Shown in pieces: positions 25,166 through 32,548 of a DNA stretch of 64,000 nucleotides. This DNA comes from Nonomuraea helvata (GTDB lineage: Bacteria; Actinomycetota; Actinomycetes; Streptosporangiales; Streptosporangiaceae). The stretch is taken from positions 2,170,001 to 2,234,000 of the forward strand of contig NZ_BAAAXV010000001.1 in assembly GCF_039535785.1 (NCBI RefSeq), read 5' to 3'. Every line of letters begins with the position of its first letter. Within the stretch, counting starts at the first letter, position 1. A model generated the notes under the pieces. The model was not told the DNA's origin. It saw only the letters and a list, made by a program, of their open reading frames with translations, and searched no databases. The position numbers and the translations under genes are program-made.

Positions 25166-25513
25166 TCAAACCTGCTTCCAGATGATGCGGAGAACCGCGT
25201 TGATGACGAAAATCGCGAAGAAGATGGCGGCCGGGGTGACCAGACCGGAGGCGTAGAGCGCGGCGGCGCCGCCGCCGAACCAGAGGATCTCCAGCGCGGC
25301 GCGGGCCAGGCCGGTGAGGGGGAACGTGGCGTTCGCGCCGCCCCCGGCGCCGAACAGCGCCCACACGGCGATGAACAGGGCCGGCCCGCCCAGCCCGGCC
25401 AGCAGCTTGATCACCCACATGCTGCTCACCGTGAAGCCCCAGTAACCCACTGAGGCCAGCACACCGAGCTCCAGGAAGAACATCAGGACGGCGTTGGCGT
25501 TCTTGGCGAGCAT
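25166..25513 (-). CDS. YrdB-type (DUF2568) small membrane protein
   Basis: 115 residues with four predicted membrane helices (for example VLMFFLELGVLASVGYWGF and IFFAIFVINAVLRIIW). Length, the N-terminal FLELGVLA and helix pattern match the YrdB/DUF2568 family of unknown function. The first gene of an operon with two oxidoreductases, divergent from a TetR regulator whose operator array overlaps the promoter. Confidence 0.8.
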   Translation of the reverse strand: MLAKNANAVLMFFLELGVLASVGYWGFTVSSMWVIKLLAGLGGPALFIAVWALFGAGGGANATFPLTGLARAALEILWFGGGAAALYASGLVTPAAIFFAIFVINAVLRIIWKQV

Positions 25514-25545
25514 CTTGATCCTCCGTGCTGTACCGCTCCGCTTAC

Positions 25546-25595
25546 GAGAGCAATGCTCTCTCAAGAGAGCATCGTTCGTCAAGAGCAGTGCTCTC
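25546..25595. promoter_or_regulatory. TetR operator array with repeated GAGAGCA half-sites
   Basis: GAGAGCAATGCTCTC (25546-25560) is a perfect 15-bp palindrome, and AGAGCAGTGCTCT (25582-25594) is a second. Between them lies another GAGAGCA half-site (25565-25571), which also pairs with the preceding TGCTCTC. Five half-sites lie between divergent YrdB-type and TetR genes, so the repressor probably binds cooperatively and shuts both promoters. Confidence 0.8.
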
Positions 25596-25628
25596 GTTTC
25601 TTGGCACCGCTCTGATAGCCTGACGTCC

Positions 25629-26321
25629 ATGACAGCCAGCCGTACTGCCAGAGAACGTGTCAGGGCCGAGCTCACCAGAGAAATCACCGATATCGCGCGC
25701 CGCCAGCTAGCCACCGAAGGCGCGGGCGGCCTGTCGCTGCGGGCCGTCGCACGCGAGATGGGCATGGTCTCCTCGGCCATCTACCGCTATTTCCCGAGCC
25801 GCGACGACCTGCTGACCGCGCTGATCATCGACGGCTACAACGCGCTGGGCGAGGCCGTGGAGCGGGCCGACGCCGACTGTCCGCAGGACGACTTCCCGCG
25901 CCGGTGGATGTCGATCTGCCACGCCGTACGCGACTGGGCGGTGGCACACCCGCACGAATACGCGCTGCTCTACGGCTCCCCGGTGCCCGGCTATCAGGCG
26001 CCGCAGGACACGATCGCGGCCCGGGTGCGCGACGTCGCCGTGATGGGCCGGCTCGTCTCCGACGCCTGGCGGGCCGGCGCGGTCCGACCCCCGTCCGAGG
26101 AGCTGTCGCCGGGGCTGGAGTCGGAGGCGGCCGCGCTCCGGGACCTCATGCCGGGCGTGCCCGACGACGTGCTCTGGCGCGGCATCTCGGCGTGGACCGC
26201 GCTGTACGGGTGGGTCAACTTCGAGGTGTTCGGCCAGTTCAACAACACGATCGGGGACCGGCGGACGGTGTTCGAGCACTCGATGCGGCTGGCGGCCTCG
26301 ACGATCGGACTTGCTCAGTGA
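25629..26321 (+). CDS. TetR/AcrR-family transcriptional regulator with WHG-like C-terminal domain
   Basis: 230 residues from ATG 25629. The helix-turn-helix is RRQLATEGAGGLSLRAVAREMGMVSSAIYRYFPSRDDLLTALI. The C-terminal part, with WRGISAWTALYGWVNFEVFGQF, resembles the TetR C-terminal domain often annotated WHG. It probably represses itself and the divergent three-gene oxidoreductase operon. Confidence 0.9.
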   Translation: MTASRTARERVRAELTREITDIARRQLATEGAGGLSLRAVAREMGMVSSAIYRYFPSRDDLLTALIIDGYNALGEAVERADADCPQDDFPRRWMSICHAVRDWAVAHPHEYALLYGSPVPGYQAPQDTIAARVRDVAVMGRLVSDAWRAGAVRPPSEELSPGLESEAAALRDLMPGVPDDVLWRGISAWTALYGWVNFEVFGQFNNTIGDRRTVFEHSMRLAASTIGLAQ

Positions 26322-26345
26322 GACTTACTAAGTTTTACTGAATAC

Positions 26346-26675
26346 ATGGTACGGAGGAAACAGGAGCTCGGCCGCTTCACAGACGTGGCGCTGCTCGTGC
26401 TCATCAGCCTGGCCGAAGGGCAGAAGCACGGATACCGGATGATCAATGACATCGAGGAGTTCTCGGGGACCGCGCTGGAGCCGGGCACCCTCTACGGGGC
26501 GCTGATGCGGCTGGAGGAGCGCGGGTGGATCGAAGCGGTCGAGTCGGCCGAGCGGCGCAAGCCGTACCGGATCACTGAGAGCGGGCGCGACGCGCTGGGC
26601 GAGCAGCTCGCCACGCTGCGGCGCATCGAGCAGGCGGGCGCCAGGCGTACCGGAGCCGCTTGGGGGCTCGCATGA
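26346..26675 (+). CDS. PadR-family transcriptional regulator
   Basis: 109 residues: winged-helix PadR domain with ALLVLISLAEGQKHGYRMIND, LEPGTLYGALMRLEERGWIEA and KPYRITESGRDAL. It starts at ATG 26346, 24 bases after the preceding stop, with no Shine-Dalgarno; a short palindrome CTTACTAAG (26324-26332) lies upstream and may be its operator. The stop overlaps the next gene by ATGA, the usual PadR/membrane-protein pairing. Confidence 0.88.
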   Translation: MVRRKQELGRFTDVALLVLISLAEGQKHGYRMINDIEEFSGTALEPGTLYGALMRLEERGWIEAVESAERRKPYRITESGRDALGEQLATLRRIEQAGARRTGAAWGLA

Positions 26676-27553
26676 TGCGGGCCGTGGCCGAGGCGATGCT
26701 CAGCCTCTATCCGAAGGTGTGGCGGGAGCGTTACGGCGAGGAGGTCGCCGATCTGGTCAGATCGCGACCGGTACGCGTACGTACGGTGCTCGACCTGGTC
26801 AGGGGCGCGGCCGACGCCTGGGTCCACTATCGGCACGTCCCGGGCGCCGGGGGCCTGACGGTCCCCCTCACGGCGGTCCTGATCGGTGCGGGAGCGGCCC
26901 TGTGGCTCCTGTGGAATCCGGGCGTGCGGGACGTGGCCAGCCTGCACGGCGTGTGGGCCGAAGCCGCGAGCGCGGGCGGGATCGCCGCGACGATGCGGGA
27001 CATGGCGCAGGTGTGGTTCGCCATGGCGGCCGTCATAGCCGTGCTCTCGGCGGCGCCGCTGCTCCACACCTGTTTCGTCGCGATGCGGCATTCCGTGCAT
27101 GGCCCGCTCACGCGGATGACCGCACGACGGGTGATCATGACGGCCGCACTGCTCGCCGTCCCCGTCGGGCTGGTCGCTCAGCTCTTCGCCAGCATGGCCT
27201 TCCAGGACGCCGGCGCTCCTGTCGGGCCACTGGGCGAGGCGATGGTGGGCGGCTTCCACGTACCCATCATCATGGCGATCGTGCTGGTGCTGCCCATGAC
27301 GGCGGCGGGCGCGCCATCACTGGGCTCCGACGTGCGCGGCACCGGCCAGATCCTCGCATCGGCGGCCCTCTGCAACGCGCTCGCCTGGGTACCGGTCGCG
27401 GCCCTGCTGGTGCTGGGTCTGGAGAAGGCGTCCTGGTCGTTCGTGGCGATGGTGTCGCTGAGCGCGCTGGTGAGTGTGTGGATGGCGGCGCTGGTGGCGA
27501 GGAGCGCGATCAGGCGCGGCAGGACCGTGATGGGCCAGCTCACCCCTGCGTGA
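26672..27553 (+). CDS. multi-pass membrane protein paired with PadR regulator
   Basis: 293 residues with a cytoplasmic N-terminal segment (LYPKVWRERYGEEVADLVRSR, a motif common in proteins encoded beside PadR regulators) and about six membrane helices. Two adjacent ATG codons (26672, 26675) are possible. The overlap with padR suggests it is the regulated target. Transport or sensing function is unknown. Confidence 0.75.
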   Translation: MMRAVAEAMLSLYPKVWRERYGEEVADLVRSRPVRVRTVLDLVRGAADAWVHYRHVPGAGGLTVPLTAVLIGAGAALWLLWNPGVRDVASLHGVWAEAASAGGIAATMRDMAQVWFAMAAVIAVLSAAPLLHTCFVAMRHSVHGPLTRMTARRVIMTAALLAVPVGLVAQLFASMAFQDAGAPVGPLGEAMVGGFHVPIIMAIVLVLPMTAAGAPSLGSDVRGTGQILASAALCNALAWVPVAALLVLGLEKASWSFVAMVSLSALVSVWMAALVARSAIRRGRTVMGQLTPA

Positions 27554-27698
27554 GCTGCGGCACCAGCCCCTCGTCCACGGCCGCGACGACGAACTCGTCG
27601 GGGATGGGCGCGCACAGCGGGTCGATGGTCCATCATGGAGAGTCATCGGCCCGCGCGGCTTCGAGCCTCCGGGACCGCCGTAACCACCGTGGGGAATC

Positions 27699-29705
27699 AT
27701 GCGGACCTTCTTCGAGCCGGACCAGGAAGAGGAGTTCGAGGCGGCCAAGGACCTGCTGATCCGCCGCTGCCTGGACTGGGCCGGCGACCGCGGGCTGGCC
27801 GCCGACGACTTGGTGCTGACGGCGGCCTTGGACTCCCGCCATCGCAGCACAGACGGACGGCTGGCCTTCTGGGATGCCACGCAGGTGCGGCGGTTCCTGC
27901 TGGAGTGGATCCCCCGGTACGTCGCCGCACCTCGGGAGGACCTCGACGCCGCCCCCGAAACGCTGGTCACGCTGCTGCGTTACCTCGACGCGACCGGCAT
28001 CCGGGACCCGCGCGGCGCCACGACGGCCGAGCTGGAGAAGGCCGTGGCGGAGGCCGTGAAGGAATATCCGGCGGCATTGGCGGACCCGTACCGCCAAGGG
28101 CCGGCGAAGTTCTGGACGCAGGTGGCCATCGACAACGGTGTCGACGTGAGCGACCACAAGGCCCTGACGAAGTTCCAGCGCGACGTCGACGCGGGTCGGG
28201 TGGCGTACGACGCGGACGTGCTCGACAAGGTGGTGGAGGCACGTTTCCTGGGAGCCGGGCCCGACGAGGAACGAGCGTTTCCCCAGCCGCCCATCGTCCT
28301 GCCGTCCGCGCCGGAGATCGCCGCCGCAGCGGCGCGAAGCGCGACCGTACGGAGGCTGGCGGCGCTGGCGGACTGGGCCGGAGCGGAGGGCCGGCCACTG
28401 ACCAGTGCCGGGAACCTCCGCATGGCCGACGCCCGCGAGCTGGCCGAGCTCCTCGGCACCGGCGAGCAGGACCTCAAGGTCCGCAGCGCCACGCACATGC
28501 CCAAGCTGCACCTCCTCGTCGAATGGGCGAAGGCCGCCCGCCTGGTCCGCGTGAACAAAGGTCGCCTCCTACGGGTGGCCAAGGCCGCACCCCTGCTGCG
28601 TGACCCGGAACGGCTGTGGTCGCGGGCCTTCGAGGTCTTCTTCGACCTCGGCCCGGTGATCGGCGGCTCCACCTCGGGGTGGGAGGTCGAGTCGCTGCTG
28701 GTGGAGGTCTTCGGCGAGGTGATGGCGGACGTACTGAACAGCGTGTACGGCCTCTCGGACCGGGTCCCCGTGGCCCGCCTCCAGGAGACGGTCTGGCTGG
28801 CCTGCCACGAATACCTGATGCTGGACGATCGGGCGCACGACCTGTGGCGGCGGAAGGTCGACGACGACCTGGTCGCGGCGCTGGAGGCCCTGGCCGAGCT
28901 CGGCGCCGTGGAGCTGAGCCACGGCGTCGCCGATCCCCTCTACCTGAGCGACCTGGGCGATGACGACGAAGAACAGCCCTTGCCACCCGAAGCGCGGACT
29001 CGACTGCGGGCCATCCTCACCGAGCCGGGCATGCTCGTGAGCCTGACACCGCTCGGCATGCGGGGCGTGCGCGAGCGGATGCTCGCCGAGGGCCGGGACG
29101 CACCGCTGGTGGGCGAGCTTGCGGAGGCCGCGCCGGGCGAGCTGCTGGGCGTGCTCGCGGAGCACTACCCGCGTGAGGAGGCCGCGACGGAACTGGCGGG
29201 CTGGCTCGCGGCCCACGGCGGGGACGTCGAGCCGTTGCTGGATGCCATACGGGCCTGCCCGTTCCGCACCCGCGCATCGGCCATGCTCACCACCCTGGTG
29301 GAGACCCATCCCGACGGCCGGTCGCTCCTCGCACGCCTGCGCGGGGACCGCGCACTCGGGCCCATCGCCCTCACCCTGCTGCACGACGCCGGAGCCGTGG
29401 GCCCGGACGATCTGTCCTCTTCCGAGCAACTCCTGCTCATGACCGAAGGCCTGCTCAACCTGCTGGAGGTGGCCGGCCCGGAGGAGGTCGTGTCGCAGCT
29501 CGGTCAGATGGCGGGCAGGGAGGCGCCACAGATCATCGAGGCGGCGACGCAATCCGGCCATCCCGCCACAGTCGGCATGGACGAGCTACGCAGGCTGGTG
29601 GCAGAGCCGCTGCGTACCCGCTCCCACACGCTCCGCTTCGTGGAGGGTCCTCGGCCGGGGGCGCGCGGCCGCCGTTCCGGTCACGGCAAGAAACGCAGGC
29701 GCTGA
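27699..29705 (+). CDS. large protein of unknown function
   Basis: 668 residues, soluble, acidic in the body with a strongly basic tail (GRRSGHGKKRRR). The N-terminal ~180 residues are helical. A middle segment (GRPLTSAGNLRMADARELAE ... RLVRVNKGRLLRV, about 240-305) resembles a winged-helix-like unit that I have seen in actinobacterial hypothetical proteins, but I cannot name a family. The C-terminal half has leucine-rich helical repeats. ATG 27699 follows GGGGAA. It stands alone between a PadR pair and the accessory island. The basic tail suggests nucleic-acid contact, which is inference. Confidence 0.6.
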   Translation: MRTFFEPDQEEEFEAAKDLLIRRCLDWAGDRGLAADDLVLTAALDSRHRSTDGRLAFWDATQVRRFLLEWIPRYVAAPREDLDAAPETLVTLLRYLDATGIRDPRGATTAELEKAVAEAVKEYPAALADPYRQGPAKFWTQVAIDNGVDVSDHKALTKFQRDVDAGRVAYDADVLDKVVEARFLGAGPDEERAFPQPPIVLPSAPEIAAAAARSATVRRLAALADWAGAEGRPLTSAGNLRMADARELAELLGTGEQDLKVRSATHMPKLHLLVEWAKAARLVRVNKGRLLRVAKAAPLLRDPERLWSRAFEVFFDLGPVIGGSTSGWEVESLLVEVFGEVMADVLNSVYGLSDRVPVARLQETVWLACHEYLMLDDRAHDLWRRKVDDDLVAALEALAELGAVELSHGVADPLYLSDLGDDDEEQPLPPEARTRLRAILTEPGMLVSLTPLGMRGVRERMLAEGRDAPLVGELAEAAPGELLGVLAEHYPREEAATELAGWLAAHGGDVEPLLDAIRACPFRTRASAMLTTLVETHPDGRSLLARLRGDRALGPIALTLLHDAGAVGPDDLSSSEQLLLMTEGLLNLLEVAGPEEVVSQLGQMAGREAPQIIEAATQSGHPATVGMDELRRLVAEPLRTRSHTLRFVEGPRPGARGRRSGHGKKRRR

Positions 29706-29745
29706 CCTCAGGATCAAGACGCTCTCAGAGGATGAGTACGGGCAC

Positions 29746-30186
29746 TCACCGCGGCCGTGCAGGTGGAACGGCCGGGATGGCGCACCAGACACTACGGCCA
29801 AGGCCGCGGCCATGCTCTCGGACTCCCCAGCTCTGAGAGATCTCACCGATGATCAGCAACCCGCGGCCATCCTCCGCCTCCGGCTCCTGCCGGACGTAGG
29901 GCGCGGAGAGCGTTGAACCGGGGTCACGTACCTCCACGTAGACCACTTCCTCCGTCAGGGAGACAGTGAGGCCGATGAGGTCGTGCGGCCCGGCATCGGA
30001 GTGCCGGAGCGCGTTGGTCAGGAGCTCTGACGCAACCAGCACGGCGTCGTCGACGGAAGGGTGGTCTTCTCCCAGCCATCCACGCACGTGGGAGCGTGCG
30101 CGTGAGACGGACTCGAGAATGCCCGCCAGCTGAATCGAACCGATTACCCTCGGCTCGGCGCTCGCTGCTTTCATGGCTTCACCCAC
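29746..30186 (-). CDS. RsbW-like histidine-kinase-type ATPase domain protein
   Basis: 146 residues forming a single GHKL ATPase domain: N-box VLVASELLTNALRHSD, G1 box VEVRDPGS and G2 region DGRGLLIIGEISQSWGVRE. Proteins like this act as anti-sigma factors or serine kinases. It diverges from an XRE-DUF5753 regulator and DUF397 gene, a set that recurs in actinomycetes (whiJ-like clusters). The start is GTG 30186, with ATG 30174 as an alternative. Confidence 0.85.
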   Translation of the reverse strand: MGEAMKAASAEPRVIGSIQLAGILESVSRARSHVRGWLGEDHPSVDDAVLVASELLTNALRHSDAGPHDLIGLTVSLTEEVVYVEVRDPGSTLSAPYVRQEPEAEDGRGLLIIGEISQSWGVREHGRGLGRSVWCAIPAVPPARPR

Positions 30187-30250
30187 TCGAAGAAGTCGGC
30201 CTGGATCTGCCTTCCCACCATCCCAAGCCTCAGCTACATTAAGTGGTCGA

Positions 30251-30306
30251 ATGACTTCAACCAGTCATCAACGGTTTCGGTGGGCCGTGCGCTGAAACGT
30301 TGATGA
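30251..30306. promoter_or_regulatory. operator-like and stem-loop structures before the XRE gene
   Basis: ATGACT-TCAACC-AGTCAT (30251-30268) is an inverted repeat. Overlapping it, 30265-30278 pairs with 30294-30306 (TCATCAACG...TTTC with GAAACGTTGATGA) in a 13-bp stem with one bulge. The second structure ends 16 bases before the XRE start codon and just before its GGAGG. It could be an operator for the divergent promoters or a 5'-UTR hairpin. Confidence 0.6.
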
Positions 30307-30322
30307 AGCTCCCGGAGGTCAG

Positions 30323-31150
30323 ATGCCAAGGGAAAGCGATCTATACCCCTCCGATTCACCGACCGCACTCTTCGGTTTCGAGCTGCGCCGACACCGCAAG
30401 GCGCGAGGCTGGTCCCAGGCCCAGCTCTCGAAGAACGTTCCCTACTCCGTCGGCACCATCAGCATGATCGAGACCGCGCAACGGTCACCCTCGGAGCAGT
30501 TCGCCCGCTACTGCGACGAGGCACTGGAGGCAGAAGGTGCGCTGATGCGACTCTGGCCGATGGTCAGTCGCACGGCCGCCCCTATGTGGTTCCGGCCATG
30601 GCTCGATGTGGAAGCCGCCGCAGAAGCGATTCGCACATGGGAGCCGTTGATGGTCCCCGGCTTGTTCCAAACCGAGGACTACGCCAGGGCCATCCTGAGC
30701 GGCGAACCAGGCGCGGGACCAGAGCAGATCGAGGAGCAGGTCACCGCTCGTATGGAACGCCAAAGCATCCTCAGACGAGCCACACCCCCCATGCTCTGGG
30801 TGGTTCTCGACGAAGGAATCCTGCACCGTCCCATCGGCAACACCGCCGTGATGTCGGCGCAGCTCGACCAGCTTATCGAGCTCGCACTAGCACCTCGGAT
30901 AACTCTTCAGATCCTCCCTTTCAACGCCTACTCCACGCCTGGACTTCTGGGCGGGTTCGCCATCGCTCAGACCCAGGGAGCCCCTGACACCGCTTACATC
31001 GAGTCAGCCGGGATCTTGGGGCGGGTAACAGAACGACCAGAAGACGTCCGCGCCCTAACATTCAGATATGAAGGGATTCGTGCCGAAGCACTGTCACAGC
31101 GCGAGTCCATGAAAGTGATCAAGGAGGCAACTCGGCGATGGACGAGCTGA
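30323..31150 (+). CDS. XRE-family regulator with DUF5753 domain (WhiJ-like)
   Basis: 275 residues. The N-terminal helix-turn-helix is ELRRHRKARGWSQAQLSKNVPYSVGTISMIE (about 20-70), followed by DUF5753 (about 95-270: VPGLFQTEDYARAIL ... LPFNAYSTPGLLGGFAI). In Streptomyces such proteins and their DUF397 partner control development or form toxin-antitoxin-like pairs. It overlaps the DUF397 gene by 13 bases. ATG 30323 follows GGAGG. Confidence 0.9.
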   Translation: MPRESDLYPSDSPTALFGFELRRHRKARGWSQAQLSKNVPYSVGTISMIETAQRSPSEQFARYCDEALEAEGALMRLWPMVSRTAAPMWFRPWLDVEAAAEAIRTWEPLMVPGLFQTEDYARAILSGEPGAGPEQIEEQVTARMERQSILRRATPPMLWVVLDEGILHRPIGNTAVMSAQLDQLIELALAPRITLQILPFNAYSTPGLLGGFAIAQTQGAPDTAYIESAGILGRVTERPEDVRALTFRYEGIRAEALSQRESMKVIKEATRRWTS

Positions 31151-31350
31151 CGCAGGAACTCAGCACCGCTACGTGGCGCAAGTCCACCCAATCAGGAAGC
31201 GACGGTGGCAACTGCGTTGAGGTCGCAGAACTGTCCGGCGGGCACCGAGGCGTTCGCGATAGCAAGAACCCTACCGGCCCCGCGCTGATCTTCACCTCAG
31301 GCGAATGGAACGCCTTCATCGATGGCGTGAAAACCGGCGAGTTTGACTAA
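31138..31350 (+). CDS. DUF397 domain protein
   Basis: 70 residues, one DUF397 domain (WRKSTQSGSDGGNCVEVAE ... VRDSKNPTGPALIFTSGEW). The small partner of the overlapping XRE-DUF5753 regulator; in described pairs it binds that protein and modulates its DNA binding. ATG 31138 lies within the end of the regulator gene. Confidence 0.9.
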   Translation: MDELTQELSTATWRKSTQSGSDGGNCVEVAELSGGHRGVRDSKNPTGPALIFTSGEWNAFIDGVKTGEFD

Positions 31351-31379
31351 GTATCACCGGCCTCCCCCTCCGAGGAAGG

Positions 31380-31994
31380 TCATTCGCCTCTGTCCAGGAC
31401 CTTCCTCGGATTTCAGAGCTTTCGCTGAACGCCGCATTCAGCAGGGCATGGTCGACGAGATCCTTCACGCGAGTATTCGGCCGATCTCCGGTAGTTCCGG
31501 TCAGCGCATGCAGCTTCACCGCGAAGTGCCGACGAGAGTGCGCCACAAGCCGTAGGTGGTAGCGGGAATCTTTCGGCATGTCGTACCAGTTCTTGAGCGC
31601 CTGATCGTACGGGATGAGCACGAGGCCGGCGGCGAGCCGCACGTCGAGCCCTGGCGATAGCGCGTCCACAGATCGTCCGCCGATAGGCGTCGATCTCCCC
31701 GATGAGACCGGCGCCAAGGTCGACCTCCCGGATCTTGAGCCTGTTCGCCGCATGGACAAAGGGTGACTCCAGCCTCCTGGCATGCCGTTTGACCTGTTCG
31801 ATGCATCGTCGGCGTGATAGCCGTTCGCTTGACCTCCACCGCCGCAAAGAGCCAACCCGGAGCGGTATTCGAGCGCGCAACTGCGCCCCCGCCTCGACCC
31901 GCCTGCGGCGACAAGGATCTTCCTGTCCATGATGACGTGCTCCTCGAGCACCTGGTCCCCACCCCGACCGTTTCAGTTGATCTTCAACGAGCAT
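31380..31994 (-). pseudogene. decayed gene, AbiEii-like nucleotidyltransferase remnant
   Basis: No single frame spans this 600-base region, but three minus-strand frames contain connected protein-like pieces. At about 31400-31530 is AVKLHALTGTTGDRPNTRVK followed by DLVDHALL, which resembles the KLHAL...NTRVKDLVDL motif of AbiEii/AbiGii-type toxin nucleotidyltransferases. Upstream pieces in shifted frames include EVDLGAGLIGEIDAYRR. Frameshifts and a shortened C-terminus indicate a broken gene. The family call rests mainly on one motif. The rest of 31351-32305 holds no intact gene that I can support. Confidence 0.45.
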
Positions 31995-32169
31995 CCACCA
32001 GGTTTCATTCTCGTTTGAGAAAGAGATCCATAGGCCAGAGTCAATTCCAATCCCGAGAAGAGTGGCGGAAGATCACGTCTCTACCAGGGCGCAATGATGG
32101 CTCTGCACGCTTCGCCTCCTTCAAGAAGTCCGAGCCACCCCCCCAGTAAGACAAAACGCCCATTTTCGA

Positions 32170-32219
32170 ACAAAACTCGAACGCGCTATACCTTTCAGCG
32201 AGTTTCAGCTTGTTTTGTT
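32170..32219. promoter_or_regulatory. nested inverted repeats upstream of the WXG100-like cassette
   Basis: AACAAAAC near 32170 pairs with GTTTTGTT near 32212, and AAACTCG (32173-32179) pairs with CGAGTTT (32199-32205). A TTGACG follows at about 32218. These suggest a regulated promoter about 90 bases before the first gene of the cassette; the regulator is unknown. Confidence 0.4.
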
Positions 32220-32305
32220 GACGTGATGTTGATTACCGTGTGAAAGGCGTGGAGGGCGCTGCCTCCTGATCTGCTCTGTGCAGCGAGCCGTACAAGGGGA
32301 TCATC

Positions 32306-32548
32306 TTGGCCAACCTCGATCGCCAGGCGATGCGGGCCGCGGCACAGCGGATCCAGCGGCTGTCCGACGAGCACTGGTGGGCTCTCGATCCGTCCTGCCG
32401 CCTGATGGAGAACGACGCGTGGGTGGGGCCGACAGGCGCCAGGTTCGACGCCCAGGTCCACGCCGACCAGCGAGAGCTGCGTGACATGCTCGCGCAGGCC
32501 GTCCACAACGCGAACCAGAAGCTGGCCTCGCTTCAGGAAACGCCATGA
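32306..32548 (+). CDS. WXG100-like small helical protein
   Basis: 80 residues from TTG 32306, preceded by AAGGGGA. Almost entirely helical, with a central WVG (NDAWVGPTGARF) giving the W-x-G turn between two helices as in WXG100/ESX proteins. Length is slightly under the usual 100. The stop overlaps the next gene (ATGA). No ESX ATPase or membrane components are in the window, so if it is secreted the machinery is elsewhere. Confidence 0.65.
   Translation: MANLDRQAMRAAAQRIQRLSDEHWWALDPSCRLMENDAWVGPTGARFDAQVHADQRELRDMLAQAVHNANQKLASLQETP

Noticed and set aside
27554..27698. Possible remnant coding segment on the minus strand (IDPLCAPIPDEFVVAAVDEG)
   Set aside because: About 28 codons without start or family match; treated as intergenic.
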